Positions 13,401 through 25,200 of a DNA stretch of 46,753 nt are shown here, piece by piece (the stretch's first letter is position 1; each line of letters begins with the position of its first letter). Source of the DNA: Branchiostoma floridae (taxonomy: Eukaryota; Chordata; Leptocardii; Amphioxiformes; Branchiostomatidae); contig NC_049993.1 of NCBI RefSeq assembly GCF_000003815.2, positions 1,532,718 through 1,579,470 of the forward strand. The letters run 5' to 3'. Both the position numbers and the translations under genes were made by a program. Below the pieces are notes generated by a model, which saw only the letters and a list, made by a program, of their open reading frames with translations, searched no databases and was not told where the DNA came from.

Positions 13401-16400
13401 CATTTTTTCGCCAGGACGGTAGCGGGGCCGAGTGTGTGCGTCCTTTTGTTTGTGGTATGCATAAATCGAGGAGCCTTGAGGAAAACGAAGGTCAAGTTTG
13501 ATAATGGGCTCCCGAGCGGTTTTATAAGGTACTGCAGCAAATCTTTTGACATCTCGTGTTCTCAACATGCTGTGGTAGTGTTTTTTGAGTGGTAGATGAT
13601 AAGTGATGACTTACAATGTAATACGAATTATGCAAATCAACAGCTAATTTGCATAATTAATGAGGAAAGTTCATAAATCCACTGAATTGGCATGTAGCTG
13701 AGAAAGAGAATATCCAATACATATTAAATATGCAAATGACGACCTCAATTACATAATTAACGAGAAAACATGAACAAGTGGACGGGTCATCGTGATTTTG
13801 GTATGGTATGTAGATAGCCTAAGTGAAGACGTACATAGTGGGATGCTTATTATGCAAATTGACAGCAAATGTACATAATTAATGAGGAAAGTTTAGGAAT
13901 CCACTGCATTCCATGATAGGACTTTCGAACTTGTCGCATATGTAACTGAGAAAAAGAAGTTTTTACCCTGCGTTTGTCTGTCTGTGTGTTTGTAGTGTGT
14001 GATGAAAGCTGGAAATGATAAGATTTTGGGCCCCCTAGCGGCTTCCCATGGTACTGCAGCGCAACTTCCAGGTTTGCTTTCTCGTGTTCTGAACAAGCTA
14101 TGGTAACGATTTTATGGCGTTAAATAGCTCTTCTGCTCAGAAATAAGTGACATAAATTTGGGCCCCCGAGCCGCTAGTTTCAAGATAGCAGGGGTATTTT
14201 CTCAAAAACGTATGAAGACGATAACTCAAGAAGGGAACAACGGATTTTCATGATTTTTGGTTTGTAGATACCTAGGCAATGCTGTACAAAATGAAGTACT
14301 AACTATGCAATATAGGAGTGCATTTGTATACTTAATGAGAATATTCTATCATGGCAGTTTTTACTATGTATCTCATGTCCCGGACGTGATATGGTCTTGA
14401 CATTTGGCAGGTAAATAGCTTGCAGTGTCATGACAACGTTTCAGCCCCCTAACATAAAATTTCGGAACTGCAGGGGCGATTTTGTCAAGACGTTCCAATG
14501 AGGATAACTCCAGAAAGGATTGACGGACTGGCATCATTTAGGCACGTACTAGGTAGTTTGGACAAATATCTTCATAATGATATGCATGTTATGCAAATAG
14601 TGACTTAATTTGCATAATTAATGAGGAAATTGTATAATTTTCACATTGTTTGCAATACCTGGTCTTTAATAAATTTAACACTTATTAATTGTGATAGGTG
14701 AAATATAAGCAGATAACAAAAATGGTAATAAGGAACTTGTTTGCACAATTCATGTAAAAATTGCAAAACCGCTTTATGATTAATGATGGGAATTTTATAA
14801 TTGTGACATGTGTACGTCAGTCAATGATGAACAACACCATGCATAAATTATGTTAATGTGTGTCTATTGCATGAAATTAAAAAAAAAACTGTAAATTTTT
14901 CATGGAGGTATGAGGTCGCCGAACTCTAGTTCTTAATGCAGTCGTTTGCTATTGGGGTAGGTACTCTTTAGTAATACATTAATAAGACCTTCAAGTCTTG
15001 AATAAAGGCATGATTATTTGGCGAAGGGATTTGTTTGTGGAACTCTAGTTTTATTTTGTTTTGCTCATTATGATGCCTATTGAATTTAACGTTTTTTATC
15101 TTATGTAAGTATATGCGCTGGCCGGTTTGTATTTTTGTGGGTCATTCGTTATTAGCGCCAGCTGCCGAGGCTGCCAGTGTCAACGTAAAATACGATCACA
15201 CATTTAGGGTAGGTACTCTTGAATGATGCATGAATTGGTCCTGGTCTTGAATGAAAGCACCACTCTCCATTAATAGAGTTCCACCTTCGCCAAATGATTC
15301 TATCCTTTACAACTGCTGTATTAAATGTGTTTGTCATTAATTATGCAAATACCTAATTTGCATAATTTATATAACTTGATCATCTCCACCAAACAACAGA
15401 TGTACACAATCTATGTTAAGAATGAAGACTTTTATCGCATTTTCTGATAATCTATGCAAGTGAGGACCTCATTTGCAGAATACATGTTAAACGATGTTCA
15501 ACTGTACCTAACTTCCAAATGCTACAAGTAAGAAGTTCTCGGAATTTACAAAAATTACATTATAGCATTTTCTCATTAATTATGCACATTAGGTCTTTAT
15601 TTTGCATGATATATATCTATTAATATTCTTCTCTTTTTCAGTTACAAATGTTACATGTTGCAATGGTCCTCTAATGTTCCAAAACAGGCCGCTAGAGGGC
15701 CCAAACCGATGCTGTACCAATTTGTTTTTTTATTCACATTTATTTAACGAGGATTTGACAAAAAGCAAAGTTGCTTATCTGAGTCTTTTCCTCTTACACA
15801 TGACAAAAATAAGGACACACATACAAAACTAGAGTTCGGCGACCTCATACCTCCATGAAAATTTAGAGCTTTCGTAACTGTCATGCAATTGACTAAAACA
15901 TTAACATAATTTATGCATGGTGTTGTTCATCATTGACTAACGTACACATGTCACAGTTATAAAATTCCCATTATTAATCATAAAGCAGTTTTGCAATTTT
16001 TACATAAATTATATGCAAATGAGTTCCTCATTACCATATTTGGTATCTGCTTATATTCCACCTATCGTAATTAACATGTGTTACATGTATTGAGGTCCAG
16101 CTATTGAAAACTATGGAACTATACACTTTCCTCATTAATTATGCAAATTAAGTCATCATTTGCATAACATGTATATCATTATGAACATCTTTGCCTAAGC
16201 TACCCGCATGCCTGAAATGCAGGCAATCCATCGTTTCTTTCTGCAGTTATCCTTTCGGAGTGTCTTGACAAAAACACCCATGTAGTTCTACAATTGAATG
16301 TTAGGGCGCTGAAACTTGTCCCACTTTTTCATGACACCAAAAGCTATCAACCACCAAAATATCAAGACCATAGCATGTCTGAAACAAGAGATACATTGAA

Positions 16401-19400
16401 AAAAATGCTATGATAGAATATTCTCATCAATTATGCAAATGTACTCCTGTTTTGCATAATTAGTATATTATCTTGTAAAACATTGTCTAAGGTACCTACA
16501 TACCAAAAATGATGAAAATCCGTTGTTCCCTTCTTGAGTTATCGTCTTCAGAAGTTTTTGACAAAAATGCCCCTGCTTTCCCAAAACTAGACGCTAGGGG
16601 GCCCAAACTTATGTCACTTATTTCTGAGCACAAGAGCTATCTAAAACTTCAAAATCGTGACCATAGCTTGCTCAGAACACGAGATAGCAAACCCGGAAGT
16701 TGCGCTGCAGTACCAAGAGAAGCCGCTAGCGGGACCAAAATCTAATCATTTCCAGCTTTCATCACACCCTACCAACACACCAAGTATGAAACCAATCCAC
16801 CAAGCCGTTCTTGAGTTTTTTTCTTTACACACAGACAGACAGACACACAGACACACAGACAAACACAGGGTAAAATATAACCTGCATGACATTTCATGGA
16901 GGTAATAACGAACACTAAATAACAGTCAAAAGATAATGACAACGACGTGAAAATAAACAAGGAATCAAGTAACACAGTTAACCTGCAGCTGGTATACAAA
17001 CTTAGGAATAATCAAATAAGGCTATATAATCAACTAAAACTAAAAACGACCTGTCTGTTGGATGAACTTGAATACAACATCATATAAAAGACAATTTTGA
17101 ATGGGAGATAAGAGTGCATTTCCCCTAAGTAGAGTTGAACATACAATATTTTCAGTGGTGTGTCTTTGGTCAAATGGTAAGATACCCTGCATGAACGTAG
17201 TGGTTAAAGATGACAACATATCAAGTCTTGCATCATTGTATAGAGGAGAGTGTAGAAAATAATGTATAGTTTATTCGTTAGGGTGGCCACAGTTACACAT
17301 AGGACTATTTACACATTTATGTTGGAACAGGTGGAAATTCAACTCTCTGAAGTTAAGTCTAAGTCTAGTGAGATGGATTGCTGGGTATCTGGGACAATGC
17401 GAGAAGTGAAGGTGGGTAGGAGGTCTATAGAAAAAAAGACTCCAACTCATTTTCGATGCTAGCAACAGAGGGAGATACTATGGTAGTGAGCGGTAGTGGA
17501 TTCCATGAAAGAACAGAGGAAGGTAAGAATGATCTCCTGTACTTCTCAGTTCTAGAAGGAATTTGGATATAATTTTGATTAGCACGAAGGCTGTATGTAG
17601 TGCGGTCACAGATCTGGGTTGGAATAATTTCACAAAGATATTCAGGTGTTAAACCGTTAACCATTTTGTAACAGTGAATAAGTTTGTGCTTTTGGTGTCT
17701 GCTGGCAGCAGTTTCCCACCCAACCTCTGACAAAAAAAAACTGTCGTTACTTGTTCCTCTCATTGCACCTGTGCAAATTCGAGCTGCAGTGAGCTGGACA
17801 GATTCAATTACGTTGCAATCTTTAACCGACAATTCATCCCATACAACATCGGCATACTCTAATAGTGGTCGTATCATAGTTTTGTAAAGAATTTCGAGTG
17901 TTTGCCTTGGAGCAAATCTTGAAATTCTCTTTAGTAAATTTTTTCGTTTCTTTGCATTAGTTGTAATAATTGAAACATGTAATGAACACGATGATTTTGG
18001 CGTAAGATGTAGTCCGAGGTGTTTATGAGAGGATACCTCAGTCAACCGAATACCCATAAAATACAGTGGTGGATGTACAACTTTAGTCCGCTTGGTTGTA
18101 AAAGTTATTTTTTAGTTTTAAGAGGGTTGATTGTAACGAGCCACTGACGTGACTAGTTATGAACTAGTCTAAGATCGTGATTTAGCCTATCAGCTGAGGT
18201 AATAGGGATTCTAACAATCTCATTGATGAAAACAAGGAAAAGAAGTGGGCCCAAAATGAAGCCCTGTGGAACACCAGCACCAATGGGTAACCATTCGGAA
18301 CAGACTCCGTTGAGTACAACACCCTGCTCACGATCATTTAGATATGACTCAATCCAGGCAAGGAGGGGACCAGTTATTCCTAATTGTTTTAACTTAACCC
18401 TATTCAGACAGGGGGGGGGGGGGGGCTTTTGAGGCCTGCGCCAACTTCGATGTCCTATAACGCCAGAACGGCTTACGCTAGAGCCACCAAATTTGGTGAG
18501 TTCTCCTAAAATGATGTTGGCAACAATTCTAAGAAGTTTGACAAATTTTCCATTTTTTCGTGTTGCCATGGCAACTGTCTGTTGACAGGCAGTTTTGCCA
18601 AAAATCACTATTTTTGGTTCTAACAATGTATTTTTCACATTTATTTGCTATATTACTGTTATTTTGTTACATAAATAAAATCTTATATATAGTATTAAGC
18701 ATATCTTTCATAATTATATATGCATAAATTATGCTAATTTGATAACGTCATCAGCCCAAAATCCAAGATGGCGGACCGTATGGCCAGATCAAGAATAACA
18801 AGCTAATTATCCCTTAAAATTTGTAACTACCTGGTATTTTTTCATCAAAAACCATCTAAATGAATGGACTTAGCCTATTTCCATTGCCCTTTGTGATTAT
18901 TTGTTGCAAAAAAATATTTTCAAAAATTCAAGGCGTTGGATATAATATGGCGGAACCCAACTCGTATCTTAGATGTGCATGACGTCATTTTATGACGTCA
19001 TTTTGACGTCATTTATGTTGCTATTGGTAACACAAGTCGTAATAAACATTAATATTCTGTTATCTGCACTTGTTGTTACATTTTCGTAGCATAACTTGAA
19101 TTGTTCTGTGAATACCCTTTTTTCATGGGTCCGGCCAATATAATCAAATTGATGACGTCATAATTACGTCATATTACGTCAACGTAACGTCAAACGTCAT
19201 AAACTTGTCAGATATTTTGTCGAAATTATGTCCTGAAAATTTGGTGGCTCTACGGCACTTCGTAATAGAGTTATAGGACTTAGAAGTGGAGGGCCTCAAA
19301 AGCCCCCCACCCCCACCCGGTCCAGGGATGACCAAAAAAGCCCGGTCTGAATAGGGTTAAAAATTAGCCCCAAGTGCCAGACTTTATCAAATGCTTTAGA

Positions 19401-22059
19401 TATGTCTAAAAAAAACAGTAAGTACATCAAGTCCTTGGTCAAGTGCTTGATGCATATTATGTATTAGATATAACAATGAGTTAACTGTCGAGTCTCCCTG
19501 AGAGAAACCTGAGTTTCGATCGGCGAGCAGTTTGTTTTCGTACAAGTAGGATGACAAGGGGATATATACAATTCTCTCAAAGACCTTTGATATACAACAT
19601 AGAAGAGATATAGGCCTATAATTTGTCTTTGTCTGTTTGTCACCGTTTTTATGGACGCTTCCAAATTCCCGGGAAGCAGCCGCCTTGAACTGACCTATTA
19701 AACAAATTGGAAAGTGGCGCAGCAAGGGATGGGGCAATGTGTTTGAGAAGTCTGTTGCCGATGCCATCGGATCCAGTGGCCTTACCTACGTCGAGATTGT
19801 ACAAAGTTGTATAAACATCAAGGGGAGAACAATTAATGCAGTTCTTAGTAGATTCACTTCTAGGTGTAAATTGCGGAAGGGTGGCTCCAGCTGTGCTTAA
19901 GTGCGTTTGTGACGCAAAGTATTGATTAAAAGCCTCAGCCTTGGCCTTGTCATCTGATACAACACGTCCACGTCTGACCCATGTACCAATTACTCTCGGC
20001 ATCAAGAACATCTACCACTAAAATCATAGTCGCAGCATGTCCAGAACTCGAAATATCGAACCCTGAAGTTCTATTGCAGTACCGTAACAGGCCACTAGGG
20101 GGCTCAATATCAAATCGTTTCCAGGTCTCATCAAGACCTACTTACATACCGAATATCAATACAATCCATTTAGACGTTCTTGGGTTATGCTGGTCTTCTA
20201 CACACAAACATACATACAAACGCTAACGGAAAATAACCTTCTTTGCGAAGGTGGTAGGCCTTGATTATTTGACGAAGGGGTATTTGTGAGCCTCAACTTT
20301 TTTCGATAACTTCTCGCATTAAATACATTGTATGTTTTAAGAGTGGCCTATATTTATTCAAGTTTAAGTCAATTGAACATAGGTTGTCTTATGTTTCAAT
20401 GCCATAAGAAAGGAAGATACGTAAGATTTATTTGCTTTGACTGACTGAACTGCTAAATAATCTTTCCATACAGAGTGCGGACATTGTTACATGGGTCGGA
20501 CCTGCGACACAGTCAACGGAACATGTCCGACTGGAGGGCCTCACGTGTGTGCTGCTGGGTACCAGGGAGAGAGCTGTGATCAATGTAAGTTTTCTAGTTA
20601 AACCTAATCTTCATTAACAAGGCCTTTATTTTTATTGATAATGATTTTATTTCTAAACTAATATTTCTATATTTCTCTTTTCAGACTGTTTTGAAGCATA
20701 CGGCCCTGACTGTAGTACCATCTGTGGACATTGTTACGGGAATCAGACTTGCGACAGGGTCAACGGAACATGTCCTACTGAAGGACCTTATGTGTGTGAG
20801 GCTGGTTACGAGGGAGCCAATTGTGATCAATACGGTAGGTTTAAATCTTTTTTTTTTAAAATCAATACTTATTTCTCAAATAGTTTTATGATTAAATGCC
20901 ATTTTATACCTCTATTTGTACCTCCATGAAATATGCATGCAGTTCATAGTTTCACTGATTGTGTGTGTGTGTCTCTTTGTATCTGTGAGTAAGTTAACTT
21001 AAGAACGGCTGGATTATTTGCTTTCATACTTTGTTGTGGAGTGTGACCAACACGGGAAATGATTAGATGTTAGGCCACCTAGCGGCGTCCCTTGGTACTG
21101 CAACGGTTTTTATATATCTTGTTCTAAACAAGCTATGTACACGTTAGATAGCTCCTGTGCTCCGAAAGAAGTGAAGTTTTGGCCACATAGCGGCTACAGT
21201 TAGAATTGCAGGAGCATTTTTGTGAAACGAATTCCTAAGAGAATAATTTAAGAAAGGAATAACTTGATTTTCGGTATGTATGTATGTTAGACCAAAATTA
21301 ACGAAATGAAATACTTATTATGCAAATCGAGGGAGCATTTGCATGATTAATGATGGTATTCTATCATTATAGTAGTTGTTTCAATGTTTCTCTTGTTTCG
21401 GACATGATATTATGTTTAATGTGTAAGTTATTTACATTAAATCTAAAAAAGTTCTGAATATTTTATGAAAGTATGAGGTCGCTAAACCCTAGTTTTTTTG
21501 TTTCCAAAGTTCACATTAAGGTCACTATACGCCCTCTAGAGATTGAGAATCTGGTAGTAGGAGAGATCGTCATCTTCACATGTGACGCCACAGCTACAGG
21601 TGCCCCCAGTGTTTACGAATATCAGTGGGCAGTCGATGGAGCATTTGTACTAAACCACGGAGGTTCTGTCTTCAGGTTTGTGTATAAATGGTTCAATGAC
21701 TTTTCTTTTGCCGAGGATGATCCTAATGGAATATGGTCGTAAAGTTTCTTTAATTCCGAATTGAGAATGTCACAGCAGAAAAGATCTGGGCTGGAGCGTG
21801 AAACATGTCATGGTTAAGATTTAAACGGTCGATGCCCCGATGTACATGGTTTGTGTGCCTATCGGGACATGATTAGACCACCGAAAGCAACATTGAACTA
21901 AAGAACTAGAGAGGCAACATTTGCAACAGCATATTTCAACCATCGTCCACCCCATACTTCGGTAGGTGCTGCTGGTCAAAACGGGTGAGTTCAGAAACAC
22001 TACTACTAAAATGGAACTTAATCATGTTGAAGTGGTCTATGTCTAAATTAAGGGATCCT

Positions 22060-22129
<70 letters not shown>

Positions 22130-22141
22130 AGGATCCATTGG

Positions 22142-22207
<66 letters not shown>

Positions 22208-25200
22208 AGGATCCATTAATTTAGACATAGAACACTTCAATGAATAGAGAGATGGGGGAGAGGAAGAAACATCAGGAAGAGAAATGCATTTCAACCTATA
22301 CCTGTTGTATGGTTGCAATGTAATCATTGCTAAATGGAACTAGCTTGGTTGTCGACAGTCAGGTTTATCAATCATGTAACAGTTTTAGTATCAATGTGCA
22401 GATATTACGGCTTGCATATATTCTGAGAAAACTGAAATAAACTGTTGCTTGTGTGTTTACAGGTATAAAGGCGTAAGTGGTGTTCACAGGATCAAGTGCA
22501 AGGTCTCAAATTGGGTTAGTGCGACGGTATCTGAGGACAGCATAGTGACTGTGCTTCCAGAAGGTTAGATTTTAATAAGTGTCCATTGCATATTAATACA
22601 GCTTAATCCCATGAACTGCTGTGTAACCAAAGGCAAAAATGTAATAATTTCCGTAAGAAAGTTGCATAAAAGTGCAATAAAATAGATTTCAGAGGATGCA
22701 TAGTAAATAAAAGGGAATTTTCTGAAGACATTTTACCGCAGTACCTAATTATTTGTATCATTTGGTCCAAAATAAAGACGTGTTCTAGCAGAAAATCACA
22801 CACTGCCTTTGTAAGGTACTCGTAGCAGGATTTTTCATGTTAATTCAGGTTCCCATGGGCTCCGCCCCTAGATTTTTTTTGTTTTATAGAACATTTATGA
22901 CAACTTTTACCTTTTTTTGCTTCAATCATAATTTGACGATTTTTGCAAAAATCTCCTAGACTATTAACATACTATTACCAGAAATCTTCAAAAAGTCCTA
23001 GCATAGACACCCATCCTAGATTCCGGATAATGATATACCATAAATCAACAGTTTACTTTTCTTTTCAACTCTGATCAAGCATGGATGCATCTCTTTCAAA
23101 GTATGAGAAACTCATAAAGTGACTGTACAAAAACATTCTAATTTCCCCAGACACCGTGACGTTTGTGTCCAGTATCAGAATAACTGGCAGGAACTTCACG
23201 CCTGAGATGACAGACCAGAATTCAGCTGCGTTCCAGAACATCAGTACTGAGATAGAGGATTGGGTAAGACTACAGTTACGGTTTCTTTTAAATTTAATTA
23301 TAAAAAAAAGACATGGAAACATAGGGCAATGACCTTTTACGTTTATACATGCACCATCATAATCTTTTGGGGGACGGATTCTGATAGCCACAAAAAGTTT
23401 GATACATCCGGCTTTGACTAATTAATGTACTAAGGTCCTGCTTGTTATCTCCATGAAAAATGGAGGTATAGTTTTGAGTGTGTCTGTGTGTGTGCCTGTG
23501 TGTGTGTCTGTGTGTTTGTGTTTCCGGATATTTGTGGACATCATAACTTGAGAACCTCTTGATGGACTACAGTGATATTGGTATGTGGGTAGGGGTTAGG
23601 AAGGCAAAGGTCAAGGTTAATTTTGGGCCCTCTGGTGTGTGACCTTGGTACTGCAGCAGAACTTCAATTTTTTGTATCTTTTTACCTGGACATGCTATGG
23701 TCTTGATTTCTTGGTGGCAGATAGCTTTTGATGTAAGGAAGATCTGGTGTATGTTTGGGCCCCCTAGCAGCTTGCTCTGGAACTGCAGGAGCATTTTTGT
23801 CAAAATCTTCCAAGGAGCATAATGGAACATAGTGGATGATGGATTTCCATGATATTTGGTATGCAGGTACCTGTGGCAGAGATATACATAATGAAGGGCA
23901 AATTATGCAAATTTGGACTTAATTTGCATACTTAATGAGGAAAATCTATATTTACATTGTTTTCCAATATAGGACTCAAATACATGTTACATTTGTAGTT
24001 TGTGGCAGGCGGAAGTTAAGCAGATACTTATTATGCAAATAAGTCCCTAATATGAGGTCTCCGAACTCTTGTTCAAACTGATTTCAGTAACAATTGAATG
24101 TCAACCTACGAGCACCCTGAAAATAACGAAATCATGCGATTAAAATAGGCAAAAGTTACATTAGATATGTAAGCAGGATGGTCTGGTTGAAATAAGTGAC
24201 TGTACACAGAGAGCAGGTATTAAAAAAAATTAATATATTTTCTGCTTTTTCACATCATCTTGATTGAAAGGCTTTGTTCAGGAAATATAGCGAATGATGG
24301 ACCAATGATTTTTTCCTTGAATAAGCGCATGTCATTTTGAACCGGTGTAAAGTTGAACGCTATTGTGTCGGCGTGCTTACACATGGCAAATGGACACCTC
24401 TTGGCTGACTACACTCCTTGGCCAGTTTGGTACTATTTTATGCCATTGTAGGATCTGCATGGAGATTAGTGACATACCCTTTCGCTGGCTAATTACAAGA
24501 CGGGGATGCGTCTGGTCTCCCGTCCGGCTGAATGGTATAAATCACCGTGTGGCTGATACGAGACAGAGGTTCGCCAGGCCTCCATTCGGGTGAATTGTAG
24601 TGAATCACCAACTCACGCCGCACCATAGCACGTCAGGGGTTCTTTAACGTGCCTGGGGTGTGGCGCTTCCCGGACACGGGACCCCCATTTAAAGGGACAT
24701 TCAACTGCAGAAGGAGTGATATTTTCCAATAGATAATGTTTCGATAAATGCACCATTAGTCGACCTTTTATGAAATTCCACTTGTGGCGAATTACGCAAC
24801 GTGTGTTGGTAAAACAACATGGCACTCAGTAAACCCTTGCAGACCCTACCCATGTATTCCCTATACGTGTAGACGGTTCCTTTATCGTGAATATTTTTGG
24901 CAAAAATGAGGGGTACTAAGCACACCAAGAAGGTCAAGTGTTCACAAGATATCAAAGAACACATGACAAGACGTGTTTTTCTTAGCGCCCCCGAAACCCT
25001 AAATTAGCTTTGTAACCTAACCTAAGCCAGGCGTTGTCAGGCACATTGTCTTCAGCAATAGGCTGAGATTAAGTAATATATTAAATTAGAGGGTACTTGG
25101 GGAGTTTTGTAGAAGACTGTATGCTTTTTTAATGCGCGTCGGGCTGACGGGTACTTGATTGTATATATCACTTCCTACAATTGATATCTATCGGAAAATA

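Noticed and set aside
15635-15832. Possible EGF-like exon after TTTTTCAG with TGTTACATGTTGCAATGG
   Set aside because: Only two or three cysteines, no EGF spacing, no suitable donor, and it continues into repeat sequence.
22043-22327. 94-codon frame with IYIYIY repeat
   Set aside because: Translation of the TA tracts in the palindrome.
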